Positions 52,945 through 62,144 of a stretch of 64,000 nucleotides of DNA are shown piece by piece. Below the pieces are notes generated by a model, which saw nothing but the letters and a program-made list of their open reading frames with translations, ran no database searches and had not been told where the DNA came from. Both the position numbers and the translations under genes were made by a program. The stretch comes from Candidatus Baldrarchaeum yapensis (GTDB lineage: Archaea; Asgardarchaeota; Baldrarchaeia; Baldrarchaeales; Baldrarchaeaceae). The stretch covers positions 28,176-92,175 of the forward strand of contig JAEOSH010000003.1 in NCBI GenBank assembly GCA_016840465.1, written 5' to 3'. Numbering within the stretch: the first letter of the stretch is position 1; the number at the start of each line of letters is the position of its first letter.

Positions 52945-53470
52945 TTCTACTCACCTTTTTCATGTATTCTAAGGCTTCTGACTTCTCAAATATGCGCTTA
53001 ACGTCTCTAAGCGCATCTTCTGAAACAGACCTTGGTGGTATACCGACCTCCCTCTGGAGATTTATCAGATTATCTGTTAGCGGAACAGAAAGCCCCGTTT
53101 CCATGATGTTTTCCGCGAATTTTATTATCTTGCTCATCTTTAATAGCGTGTTTATGTCCTGTAAGAGCACGCCAGCGTATCTGAGATTTATTATGAACAA
53201 CGCCGGGTTTATCGACCGCGGGCACTTCATCGCGCATTCAAAACACAGCAGGCAGTCCCAAATGTTCTCACGTTCAAATATATCACCTAATGAGCATAAA
53301 AGGAAACGCCCGACGATCCTTCGGATATTAAAGTTGGAAAAGCGTGCCGCTGGGCAATCGCCGACGCACATCCCACACTGGTAGCAGGTTTCTATATTGC
53401 CCGCTCTTTTTCTCAAGTCCTCCTTTATTGCCCGTTCCACGGATTCGGGGATCGTCTGCGATCCTCTCAA
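52937..53470 (-). CDS. Heterodisulfide reductase subunit C homologue (second copy)
   Basis: Two [4Fe-4S] motifs: CYQCGMCVGDCP near residue 29 and CLLCFECAMKCP near 73, then a helical C-terminal region. The TTG start at 53470 follows AAGGTGTGAAG. It is the first gene of the hdrC2-hdrB2 pair and is divergent from fwdD; the 180-bp space between them should hold both promoters. Confidence 0.9.
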   Translation of the reverse strand: MRGSQTIPESVERAIKEDLRKRAGNIETCYQCGMCVGDCPAARFSNFNIRRIVGRFLLCSLGDIFERENIWDCLLCFECAMKCPRSINPALFIINLRYAGVLLQDINTLLKMSKIIKFAENIMETGLSVPLTDNLINLQREVGIPPRSVSEDALRDVKRIFEKSEALEYMKKVSRNV

Positions 53471-53650
53471 TACACTTCACACCTTAAGGGGGCGTCGTGA
53501 TATAGTTACATAACGCAATTTAAATAATATGGCATGATTGAAAGTATGCTTAGCGGAATATGAGGCGATTTGCGTGATTACTCTCGCATGTACAAAGTTT
53601 TTCGTAGGATCTCCAAGAATTTGTGAGAGAAGATTATAGGAGGTGTCCAT

Positions 53651-54046
53651 TTGTCAATTTTCAAATACTTAAAGCCAAAAATCACGTATAGGGTCATTAT
53701 AGCTAGAATGCGTCCGAAAGAGGAACGTTCCGAGTACGATAGACTCTCAAATGGATATATGGAAATTGCCGCAGTTGCATATTTTAATCCGAGTGATTAC
53801 GACTCCCTGATAGGTAAGGAGGGTGGTAATGTTAAGGTGAAGGGCAGGGGAGGGGAGGTAGTACTTAAACCGCTAAAGGACGAAAGAGTTCCCAAGAACA
53901 CAATAATCATACCGCCGGGACCTTGGGCTAATGCGTTGATCGATGAGAGTGGCCATGGCGGCATTCCTCATTTTAAGTCCTTAAATGTCGAAGTGATGGT
54001 TGTCAAAGAGCCCGTTACCAAGGTAGAAGAGATTTTAAAAAGGTGA
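53651..54046 (+). CDS. fwdD: Formylmethanofuran dehydrogenase subunit D-like (molybdopterin dinucleotide binding)
   Basis: A small double-psi beta-barrel protein that helps hold the molybdo- or tungstopterin next to FwdB. The NPSDYDSLIGKEGGNVKVKGRGGEV stretch and IIPPGPWANALI are the family marks; the latter contacts the dinucleotide cofactor. Length 131 is standard. GGAGGTG precedes the TTG start. The fwdA-like gene follows after four bases. Confidence 0.85.
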   Translation: MSIFKYLKPKITYRVIIARMRPKEERSEYDRLSNGYMEIAAVAYFNPSDYDSLIGKEGGNVKVKGRGGEVVLKPLKDERVPKNTIIIPPGPWANALIDESGHGGIPHFKSLNVEVMVVKEPVTKVEEILKR

Positions 54047-54050
54047 TGAT

Positions 54051-55601
54051 ATGTCATCTGGAGCGCCTGAAAAGCTTATTATAAAAGGCGGCGTGGTCGT
54101 GGATCCGATTAATGAAATTCGAGGAGATAAACTCGATATTTTCGTTTCTAATGGAAAGATTTGTGAAGAATTCGATGAAAAGAATGCAAAGATAATAGAT
54201 GCGGCTGGAAACATCGTTGTTGCCGGGGCCATCGACCCTCATGCTCATCTCATCACAACAGGATCATTTCTGAGATACTTGGTTCCTGTAGCCCGCAAAG
54301 CACCAACTTATGAAATAATAAGAGAGTATGTGAGGCTGGGATGGACGACGATATCGCTGGTCGGTCCCTCGATTCCCGAAGTACTGCATGTACACACGAT
54401 CTTACGTAATATTGGTTTCATGGATTACGCGATATTTCCCCGCATCGACAATGATCAGATGTTTCTTTCTCTTGTCAGAACGCTGGACATCGCCGGACTT
54501 GCGACCTATTTGAGCATCATCGCTAAGAACTTACAAACGCTCGGTTTTTACATGGTACCGCCTGGCATCCTAGAGGGACAGGTCGCAGGACAAGATATAA
54601 AATCCTTGAAAGAAAAAATCAGAGTGCTGGACATCTCTCCCCTCGAAGCAATTATGGCACTTTTCGATTCCATAAAGAGAATAGGGTCTTTTGTTCCGGT
54701 GCAAATAGAGGCGCCTGGACTGACAAATAGCCCCATCGAAGAATTAAAGGAGATAATTGACGTACTTGGTGATGCAAGTATATTTGTGCCTCATTTATCG
54801 TATCATCTTCTGGGAGAGGACATCAGCACTGAGGAATTGCTGAAGCTTTTCGAGGGTGGCAAAATCTTCGGGGACATCGGAGTGTGCGTAGATAGAAGTA
54901 TTTCGGTAGCGCCCATAAAAAGGGTAGATGGATACAAGAATATACGGTGGTTTGCATCTTATGCTTGTGAAATGGAATCGTTTTCCCTCTATGGTCTTTT
55001 GGACGAAGAGTTTGCAGAGAAGCAGTCTTATGAAATTCTCAAAAACGCCTTAATGCTAGCAATTAAGGGAGGTAGGAAGGATAATTTGTCAATTTCAGGA
55101 GATATTCCACTATGCTCAGAACCTAAAGACCTTGCGATATTTATGTGTTCAATTCTTAGTAAGGAGTGCAGAAAGGAGGTTATAGGTCGGCATGCCACAG
55201 ATGACCTGTCAGCATTACCGGATGTCAATCTTATAGACGTCATACAAATGACCAGGGCGTCTCCTGCTAAAGCTTTAGGAATCGTAGAGAAAAAGGGACA
55301 TTTAGGAATCGGCGCAGATGCAGATATCGTAATCTATGACTTTGACATAGAGAGGCAGGACCCGTCGAGAGACTGGAAGGCATTCATGAAAGCGCTCCTG
55401 AAGCCGAAATATGTCATAAAGAGTGGTCAAGTAGTAGTGGTGGACGGCGAAATTACGAGTTCCGCCAATTCTTCTCCCATAATTGGCCGGGCAAAAGATA
55501 TCGACCAAAAAGAGTTCGAAGAATTTATTAACAGAGTGAGGAGAACCACAGGCCTTTACTACTCTTGCGTCGTTGAGAATAGATACAGAAGTGTCATGTG
55601 A
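54051..55601 (+). CDS. FwdA-like amidohydrolase with degraded metal site
   Basis: A homologue of formylmethanofuran dehydrogenase subunit A, which in methanogens uses two zinc ions to condense formate and methanofuran. The entry motif IDPHAHL (His64, His66) and Asp351 in ISGDIP are kept, and HLSYHLLG (His248, His252) is partly kept. The carboxylated Lys, in a GIKVVNPGG context in FwdA, reads GFYMVPPG, giving Tyr167. The next metal His, in HLHCNNLG, reads VQIEAPGL. So the binuclear centre looks incomplete. Length 516, about 50 shorter than FwdA. It may be inactive, scaffold-like, or use another substrate. Co-transcribed with fwdD. Confidence 0.8.
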   Translation: MSSGAPEKLIIKGGVVVDPINEIRGDKLDIFVSNGKICEEFDEKNAKIIDAAGNIVVAGAIDPHAHLITTGSFLRYLVPVARKAPTYEIIREYVRLGWTTISLVGPSIPEVLHVHTILRNIGFMDYAIFPRIDNDQMFLSLVRTLDIAGLATYLSIIAKNLQTLGFYMVPPGILEGQVAGQDIKSLKEKIRVLDISPLEAIMALFDSIKRIGSFVPVQIEAPGLTNSPIEELKEIIDVLGDASIFVPHLSYHLLGEDISTEELLKLFEGGKIFGDIGVCVDRSISVAPIKRVDGYKNIRWFASYACEMESFSLYGLLDEEFAEKQSYEILKNALMLAIKGGRKDNLSISGDIPLCSEPKDLAIFMCSILSKECRKEVIGRHATDDLSALPDVNLIDVIQMTRASPAKALGIVEKKGHLGIGADADIVIYDFDIERQDPSRDWKAFMKALLKPKYVIKSGQVVVVDGEITSSANSSPIIGRAKDIDQKEFEEFINRVRRTTGLYYSCVVENRYRSVM

Positions 55602-56901
55602 GTTTTTTGAATTTCCCCCGCTCTATAAGTCTTCTTATTCCTATTTTCGATATCTCGTCCTCTAGACGCTTTAACCTCTGTTGTAACTCGTCTTTGACAT
55701 CTTCAGGTACACTTGGAACTTCTCGTAACTCTTCCGCTGGAATTCTCTCCTCAATTTCAATTTTCGCATACCGCTGATGCTTTGGTGTTTCACGATTGAT
55801 AGTTGCATCTATTATTGCTCTTTTCCTAGACCCTGCCCACAGAGATGGAACCTCCGGATCAATAATGTTCACCGATGTTATCTCGACTTTAATTATATTT
55901 TCCGGGCATGCTCTCTCACAAGACCCGCAGAATATGCATAGACTCTCATTAACGGCTATCTTGCCTTCCCTTTCTGGGTCCTTTGGAATATACCAGCAAT
56001 TTACGGGACATATGTTTATACAGGCCTTACAACCAAGCGGATCGCACTTCTCTATATGGAAAAGCTTTATCTTTCCCTCGAAGCGCTTTTTTACCTCAAT
56101 GGCGTTTCTGGGACAAGTATTGGTACACCATCCGCAGTAAATGCAGTTTTCCTCGTTTATAACCACGTCTCCCGTGATGCGTGGTATTTCTATTTCTCTT
56201 TCAACTGGTGTTATGCACTTCACCTCTATTGCCTCATCAGGACAAATCTCTGCACAGAGGCCACAAAAATCACATTTCTCCAAGTTCACACTTATTGAGG
56301 AGGCAAAAGTGAGATCTGAGGGATCCGGCTTTTTCCACTCAATTACTATTGCATCGCACAATTCTGCACAAATACCACAAAATGTGCACTTTTCTTCGTT
56401 TATTTTTATTTCACCTTCGATTTTTTCGGGCATCTTCTTATATCTTACCAGATCTTCCTTCTTTTTAAGTTGAATTCTGACCTCTATACACCTCGTTGGG
56501 CAAATAGTCTCGCAAATCCTACAAGGAATGCACTTCTCTTTATCAATTCTTATACTTCCTACAATCCTCGGATACTCTTTCAGTGTCTCGATTCTCTGAC
56601 CATTTATTTCGAAAATTATCGCATTGATAGGACAGATTTCGGCACAAAGACCGCAAAACTGACATTTATCTTGATCAAAGGTTATTTTCGCAAATTTTCC
56701 ATCCATTTTCCCTGTAGCTATCTGGGGTATCGGTCCAAGAGAAATAGCACCCGTTGGGCATACCTCTACACATAATCCACATCCGACACACGTGTCCGTA
56801 TTGTAAATTAGCCTTTTCTTATAATTACGCCCAATCCACGTAACTATCATTTCGTTCTCCGTGAAGTCCAATAATATTTGGGGAGAAAACTCATCCGGCA
56901 C
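55594..56901 (-). CDS. Polyferredoxin with eight [4Fe-4S] motifs (FwdF-like)
   Basis: An electron-wire protein. Eight cluster motifs can be counted, starting CVGCGLCVEVCP and CQFCGLCAEICP and ending CIFCGSCERACP; the seventh is irregular (CDPLGCKACINICP) and the fourth ends in CDA, lacking the usual Pro. FwdF of methanogens joins Fwd units to Hdr with similar arrays. The C-terminal 80 residues are a charged coil. A GTG start overlaps the end of hdrA by 11 bases with GGTGAT before it, so the two form one operon. It converges with the fwdA-like gene by eight bases. Confidence 0.9.
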   Translation of the reverse strand: MPDEFSPQILLDFTENEMIVTWIGRNYKKRLIYNTDTCVGCGLCVEVCPTGAISLGPIPQIATGKMDGKFAKITFDQDKCQFCGLCAEICPINAIIFEINGQRIETLKEYPRIVGSIRIDKEKCIPCRICETICPTRCIEVRIQLKKKEDLVRYKKMPEKIEGEIKINEEKCTFCGICAELCDAIVIEWKKPDPSDLTFASSISVNLEKCDFCGLCAEICPDEAIEVKCITPVEREIEIPRITGDVVINEENCIYCGWCTNTCPRNAIEVKKRFEGKIKLFHIEKCDPLGCKACINICPVNCWYIPKDPEREGKIAVNESLCIFCGSCERACPENIIKVEITSVNIIDPEVPSLWAGSRKRAIIDATINRETPKHQRYAKIEIEERIPAEELREVPSVPEDVKDELQQRLKRLEDEISKIGIRRLIERGKFKKLT

Positions 56902-59272
56902 TTTTCATCACCAACTCGGAACCTATCGGACCCAACTTCTTGAGTTCTTCAACAAACTCCCTGACTATGTTTGCGAATCTCTCTCCTTCGGATGCCGAAG
57001 TGCTTGCGATTTTCAATCTGCGTGGATTAATCCCCACATTCTCAAGATACTTTTTGAGCGCAGAAATTCGTCTCTCGGCCTTTGAAAAACCTGTCCTGTA
57101 ATGGCAATCCTGAGGATGACAACCAACCACAAGGACTCCATCAGCTCCCGCCTTAAACGCCTCTAATATCATGAGGGGACTGACCCTTGCTGTGCACATG
57201 ACCCTTATCGGTCTAATGTTGGTTGGGTATTGTATTTTTGTGGTTCCTGCGAAATCAGCAGCCGCATAACCACACCAATTGCATAAGAATGCAACTATGA
57301 GGGGGAATTCGCATTTGTTTTCCAATGTTGCATGTATTTGGGCAATTATCTGTTGATTTGTGAAGTAAGGCATATCTAACGCGCCTGTGGGACAAGCGGC
57401 AACACAGGCGCCACATCCCAAGCAGGCACTTGAGTTTATGATAACCCCTTTCTCTTTATCGAATGTCAAAGCCCCCCAATCGCAGGCCTCCTCACAAAGC
57501 CTGCATCGCTTACATAGATCTGGATTATACGTCGGGACGTAGGGATCCAATTCTATTTTTTCGTGTAGCACAAAGTTCGCTGCATCGAGTGCGGCAGATT
57601 TGGAGTGTGCAACCGTGTCCTGAATGTCCTTAGGACCTTGAATTGTACCCGCAATGTAAATTCCCTGTATCATGGTCTCTGAAGGGGCAAGCTTCGGATG
57701 CCGCTCGAGGAGAAACCCATCAGAGGATTGAGAAATTCCTAGCATTCGTGCCAAGTCCTCGGTATCAGAGGGAGGAACCAGTCCCACGGACAATACCACG
57801 AGATCAGCATTTATTTCCATGATTTCCCCAGTAAGCGTGTTCTCTGCTCTAACTATGAGATCATCGCCGTTTTCATTTGCGGTGACCGAACTCGCCCTAC
57901 CTCTTATTATCTTTATTCCGAAATCTCTCATTGCTTTCAGCAAGAACTCCTCATACCCCTTTCCATACGTTCGTATATCCTGGAAGAGTATGAACACCTC
58001 GGCATCAGGTATCCTTTCCTTAATGCAAATAGCCTCCTTTATGCTGGCCGTACAACAGATCCTAGAACAATAGGGGTTGCCTACGCTTTCGTCCCTACTC
58101 CCAACACACTGGATGAACACGATCCTTCTGGGTTCCTTTCCGTTCGATAACCTGACCACACGTCCGCGCGTTGGGCCACTGGGGCTGAGCAACCTTTCGA
58201 GTTCTAGTGATGTTATAACATCGGGATACCTTCCGTAGCCGTACTCGCTCTTAAGTCGGGCATCAAAGGTTTCATAACCCGTGGCCACAATAATTGCACC
58301 AACATGAATCCTTATCCTTTCTGGCGTTTGATTGAAATCTATTGCATCGCGTTCACACGCATCTTCACAGTTTCTACAACCTATGCAATGATCTGGGTCT
58401 ATCACCGCGAGCAGAGGGACTGCTTGCGGAAACGGTAGATATATTGCCTTTCTTGGCCTCAGTCCCATGTCAAACTCGTTAGGGACCTCCACAGGACATG
58501 TTTTTGAACAAATTTCTATGCATCCGACGCATTTCTCCTCATTTACGTAACGTGGTCGTTTCAGTATCTCTACCTCGAAGTCCCCCGGTCTTCCCTTAAT
58601 GCTTGTTACCTCCGATAACGTTAGGACTTTTATCATAGGATGCTCCGAAACCTCGCTCATGAGAGGGGCCAGTATGCAAATTGAGCAGTCAAGAGTCGGG
58701 AAAAGCTTGTCGAGCATAGCCATATGCCCGCCCAGCGTCGGTTGCTTTTCGACGAGATAAACCTCAATTCCGAGACTTGCAAGGGAGAGTGCAGCCGTTA
58801 TTCCAGCGACTCCTCCGCCTATTACTAGAACTCTTTTCTTCGCACGTGCGTATCTGCGCTGTATTGGGGTTAGAAGCCTTGCCTTTTCGATTCCCATCTT
58901 TATCAGAGCAATAGCCTTGTTTGTCGCGGCGGTTGGAGAATACATGTGAGGCCAAGAGCATTGTTCACGAATATTCACAAATTCTACCAGAAACGGATTC
59001 AAACCCGCCTCTTCTGCTGCTCTTCTAAAAAGTCTCTCATGAAGCCGCGGGCTGCATGCCGCTATTACAACTTTTGATAATTTTTCCTCTGCTATTTTCC
59101 TTTTCAACTCATTAAGCCCTTCCTTGCTACATAGGTACGTGTGATCCATCACGAAAACGTTGGGGGCCCTCGCTATTTCGTTTAGAACCCGCTTGATGTC
59201 TATTACTCCGGCAATGTTCGATCCGCAATGGCATATGAAAACTCCTATTTTGTCGCTGTCCATATACTTCAT
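56891..59272 (-). CDS. hdrA: HdrA-MvhD fusion: flavin-based electron bifurcating subunit
   Basis: The FAD subunit of heterodisulfide reductase. N-terminal domain: VFICHCGSNI. FAD loop: VLVIGGGVAGITAALSLASLGI near residue 149. Iron-sulfur motifs: CVGCIEICSKTCP, CIGCRNCEDACE, CKRCRLCEEACD, and CLGCGACVAACP. From about residue 655, FLCNWCGYAAADFAG, MCTARVSP and GCHPQDCHYRTG form an MvhD domain, normally separate, linking Hdr to a hydrogenase or formate dehydrogenase. Length 793, as in fused HdrA types. Likely receives or gives electrons to Fwd-like proteins and HdrBC pairs. First gene of an operon with the polyferredoxin. Confidence 0.93.
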   Translation of the reverse strand: MKYMDSDKIGVFICHCGSNIAGVIDIKRVLNEIARAPNVFVMDHTYLCSKEGLNELKRKIAEEKLSKVVIAACSPRLHERLFRRAAEEAGLNPFLVEFVNIREQCSWPHMYSPTAATNKAIALIKMGIEKARLLTPIQRRYARAKKRVLVIGGGVAGITAALSLASLGIEVYLVEKQPTLGGHMAMLDKLFPTLDCSICILAPLMSEVSEHPMIKVLTLSEVTSIKGRPGDFEVEILKRPRYVNEEKCVGCIEICSKTCPVEVPNEFDMGLRPRKAIYLPFPQAVPLLAVIDPDHCIGCRNCEDACERDAIDFNQTPERIRIHVGAIIVATGYETFDARLKSEYGYGRYPDVITSLELERLLSPSGPTRGRVVRLSNGKEPRRIVFIQCVGSRDESVGNPYCSRICCTASIKEAICIKERIPDAEVFILFQDIRTYGKGYEEFLLKAMRDFGIKIIRGRASSVTANENGDDLIVRAENTLTGEIMEINADLVVLSVGLVPPSDTEDLARMLGISQSSDGFLLERHPKLAPSETMIQGIYIAGTIQGPKDIQDTVAHSKSAALDAANFVLHEKIELDPYVPTYNPDLCKRCRLCEEACDWGALTFDKEKGVIINSSACLGCGACVAACPTGALDMPYFTNQQIIAQIHATLENKCEFPLIVAFLCNWCGYAAADFAGTTKIQYPTNIRPIRVMCTARVSPLMILEAFKAGADGVLVVGCHPQDCHYRTGFSKAERRISALKKYLENVGINPRRLKIASTSASEGERFANIVREFVEELKKLGPIGSELVMKSAG

Positions 59273-59379
59273 CTCTTGAAAATAGTGGATTGTGTGCCAC
59301 CTTGTTGAAAGTAAATAAATGGAACCATATACGTATTTCTGACACTGACCTCCGGTTCATATTCCAGAGGTGTAAGAGT

Positions 59380-59844
59380 TTGAAGCCGTCTCCTCTCGAG
59401 ATATATAAACTACTTCCGAAGACAAATTGCAAAAAATGTGGTTTGCCAAACTGTATGGCATTTGCCGTGAGATTACTGAGCGGTCAGGCAAAAATAGAGG
59501 ACTGCCCCGACCTCGTAGAGAGGGAGGAGTTCAGAGAGAATTATGAAAAACTTAAGGAGTTGCTGGGAGAAAGACCAGCAGCAGAAGTATCATTACCGAG
59601 AATAGATAATGAGGAGGCATGCAATGGATGTGGTATCTGTGTGGTGGTTTGCCCTGCGAATGCTAGGGCAGACCCGGAGGTTGGTAGCGGAAAGGGGGCA
59701 TCCCGAAAGGAAGGTCTCATTTTCGTGGTTGTTAATGGAAAAGTCAAGATAATGGATATAAGTAAGTGCAGGAGACAGGAAGATTTGACAACGTGTCGTG
59801 TGTGCGAGGAGTTCTGCCCAAATAATGTCATAAAAATAGGTTAA
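59380..59844 (+). CDS. Iron-sulfur protein with CODH/ACS-gamma-type cluster domain and ferredoxin motifs
   Basis: Residues 12-45 hold a four-Cys domain (Cys17, 20, 25, 42 in KTNCKKCGLPNC ... DCPDL), the kind found in corrinoid iron-sulfur and related proteins. A ferredoxin motif CNGCGICVVVCP follows near residue 80, then an irregular set CRRQEDLTTCRVCEEFCP near the end. Probably an electron carrier for FwdB, which follows after 22 bases. The frame is open from 59290, but GAGGTG seven bases before the TTG at 59380 sets the start (154 residues). Confidence 0.82.
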   Translation: MKPSPLEIYKLLPKTNCKKCGLPNCMAFAVRLLSGQAKIEDCPDLVEREEFRENYEKLKELLGERPAAEVSLPRIDNEEACNGCGICVVVCPANARADPEVGSGKGASRKEGLIFVVVNGKVKIMDISKCRRQEDLTTCRVCEEFCPNNVIKIG

Positions 59845-59866
59845 AACATAGGAGGTATGCAAAAAT

Positions 59867-61159
59867 ATGAGATCATTTCACAATGTCATATGTACGGGCT
59901 GTTCTCTCCTCTGTGATGACATACAGGTCACTGTCGAGGGCTCGCACATAAAAGAGATTTTAAACGCATGTTCAAAAGGATGCTCAAGGTTCGTTTCGGA
60001 TCCAAAAGAGGGCAGATTATTGTCTCCCTTAATAAAGAGGAATGGTCGAGCCGAAAAGGCAAGCCTCGAGGACGCCGTAAAAGAGACCGTTGAAATACTA
60101 AAGACTTCCGATAGACCTCTGCTTTATGGCTGGAGCAACTGCGTATCGGAAGCTCAAATACTGGGGATAAAAATAGCACGAAAAATCAGAGGAGCAATAG
60201 ACGCAACATCCAGCTTTTGCCAAGGCGTCGTATACCTCGCAGCGTGCGAGGCAAAGGGGTATCACACAGTATCCTTGGGCGAGGTATTTAACAGAGCGGA
60301 TCTACTCGTGTTTTGGGGATGTAACCCTGCTGATGCTCATCTCAGGCACTTCAGTAGGTATACTTTCTTTCCACGTGGTAGATACAGACAAACGGGGTTT
60401 GAAGAGCGAGATAGTATCCTTATCGACGTTAGGGAAAGCGGATCAGCAAAAATTGCAAGGACACCATTGATCATAGAGCCAGAAACTGATTACGAGTTAA
60501 TACAGACAATAAGGGCGATTATTAAGGGACACGAAATTCTACATGGAAAAGTCTCCGGTGTAGACTTTGAAAAAGTAAAATCCATTGCGGATAAAATGGT
60601 CAACTCCAGATTTTGTGTAATATTCTATGGGCTGGGCCTATCCGGAACGAAAGGTACTTATAGAAACGTCTCCGCCCTTCTCTCCCTCGTTGACGACATA
60701 AACAGGAGAGGAACCCGTTGCGCAGTAATTCCTATGGCGGGGCATTTTAACATGGTTGGATTTAACAGGGTGCTCCTCGAGTTGACCGGATACCCGTATG
60801 GTGTGGACTTTCATGACGGTAGCGCTTACTGGAACCCAGGTGAAACCACCGCTTTTGATCTATTGAAAAAGGAAGAAGTCGATGCTCTCGTGGTCGTAGG
60901 TGCGGATCCTGTCTCCCACTTTCCGCGGAAAATTGCAAAGTACATATCAGAAATTCCAACTATCTACATAGGGCCTCACGTGACGCCCACCTCAGCCGTA
61001 AGCAGAGTCTCTATACCGGCGACAATAGCCGGTATAGAACAGGAGGGGGTTGCGTATAGACTCGATGGTCTTCCGCTAAAACTTAAAAAGATAGCAGATC
61101 CGCCGGATGGCGTAATTCCCGACGTAGCCATACTTGAGGCGATCCTTAAGCGCCTATAG
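59867..61159 (+). CDS. fwdB: Formylmethanofuran dehydrogenase subunit B-like (tungsto/molybdopterin subunit)
   Basis: The pterin-binding subunit that reduces CO2 to formate in Fwd complexes. The [4Fe-4S] ligands are CTGCSLLCDDI (Cys9, 12, 16) and a Cys at 35 or 39. The metal-ligand Cys118 is kept in TSSFCQGVV, but the next residue, His119 in known FwdB (CHG), is Gln here. That His is believed to take part in proton transfer, so activity may differ. FWGCNPADAHLRH and VVGADPVSHFPRK follow the family. Length 430. It follows the iron-sulfur gene, with a radical SAM gene next. Confidence 0.88.
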   Translation: MRSFHNVICTGCSLLCDDIQVTVEGSHIKEILNACSKGCSRFVSDPKEGRLLSPLIKRNGRAEKASLEDAVKETVEILKTSDRPLLYGWSNCVSEAQILGIKIARKIRGAIDATSSFCQGVVYLAACEAKGYHTVSLGEVFNRADLLVFWGCNPADAHLRHFSRYTFFPRGRYRQTGFEERDSILIDVRESGSAKIARTPLIIEPETDYELIQTIRAIIKGHEILHGKVSGVDFEKVKSIADKMVNSRFCVIFYGLGLSGTKGTYRNVSALLSLVDDINRRGTRCAVIPMAGHFNMVGFNRVLLELTGYPYGVDFHDGSAYWNPGETTAFDLLKKEEVDALVVVGADPVSHFPRKIAKYISEIPTIYIGPHVTPTSAVSRVSIPATIAGIEQEGVAYRLDGLPLKLKKIADPPDGVIPDVAILEAILKRL

Positions 61160-61181
61160 GTAACATTGCACGGGAACGAAA

Positions 61182-62144
61182 ATGAAGCTAAATCCCCCAA
61201 TAAGTATTAAAGATGCTAAGAAGATTCTGTCTGCACCGGATCAGGAGTTAAAGGCTCTCATGGAACATGCGAGGAAAGTCGCGGAGGATATCCATGGGCC
61301 GAACATTACTTTCTATGTACCAGGTAATAGCTTCCCAGCAATTTCGATAACTGGAACGAAGTGCTGGCTGCTATGTAAGCATTGTGTTGGGCATTACTTA
61401 AAGGGAATGATACCAGCAACAACTCCAGACGAGTTTCGAGAACTCTGTGTAAGACTCTGGAAAAGGGGGGCAAAGGGCTGTCTCATAAGTGGTGGTTACA
61501 CACGCTTCGGTGCACTTCCAATAGAATCTTTCTTTGAGGCAATAAAGTATGTGAAGAAAAACACAAAATTGCTACTAAATGTCCATCCCGGGTTTTTATC
61601 ACGTAATTCAATAATGCGTTTGGTGCAATGCGGCATCGATGCGGCATCGATAGATGTTGTGGGAAGTGAAGAAACAACAAAACAAGTATATGGCATCAGT
61701 AAGGATCCTCAAAGCTATGATAAATTATTATGCGAATTTAAAACGGCAGGAGTACCAATATTAGCCCCACACGTCTGTATAGGATTACATTTTGGTAAGC
61801 TACTCGGGGAACTTCATGCTCTTTCAATAATAAGGAATCATGAACCATCGGTTCTCGTATTCATAATCTTTACACCGACTCGTGGAACTCCCATGGAGGC
61901 GTGCAGTCCTCCGAACATTAAGGATGTTATCAGGCTCATTGTAGCCGCACGTCTGATGATGCCAGGTGTTCCGATATCCCTAGGATGTATGAGACCTAAG
62001 GGAACGTATAGAAGGGTTCTAGACGAAGTGTGCATGAGGGCAGGCGTTAACAGAATAGTTATACCGAGTGGGGTTGCATTAGATGTGGCTCGCGATCTGG
62101 GCTATGAGGTGTTAAGTAAAGATTTATGTTGTGTTTTCGCATGA
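61182..62144 (+). CDS. Radical SAM protein of COG1856 type (LipS2-like candidate)
   Basis: A radical SAM enzyme with the cluster motif CWLLCKHC (CxxxCxxC) near residue 60 in the context ISITGTKCWLLCKHCVGHYL, then CLISGGYTRFG, NVHPGFL, SIDVVGSEE, and ISLGCMRPKGTYR. This order matches biotin-synthase-like proteins of COG1856, to which I believe the LipS2 lipoyl synthase of archaea belongs. A lipoate role fits the lipoyl protein and LplA at 44-45 kb but is not proven; a LipS1 partner is not in the window. It follows fwdB after 22 bases and overlaps the convergent ferredoxin by 43 bases. Confidence 0.8.
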   Translation: MKLNPPISIKDAKKILSAPDQELKALMEHARKVAEDIHGPNITFYVPGNSFPAISITGTKCWLLCKHCVGHYLKGMIPATTPDEFRELCVRLWKRGAKGCLISGGYTRFGALPIESFFEAIKYVKKNTKLLLNVHPGFLSRNSIMRLVQCGIDAASIDVVGSEETTKQVYGISKDPQSYDKLLCEFKTAGVPILAPHVCIGLHFGKLLGELHALSIIRNHEPSVLVFIIFTPTRGTPMEACSPPNIKDVIRLIVAARLMMPGVPISLGCMRPKGTYRRVLDEVCMRAGVNRIVIPSGVALDVARDLGYEVLSKDLCCVFA

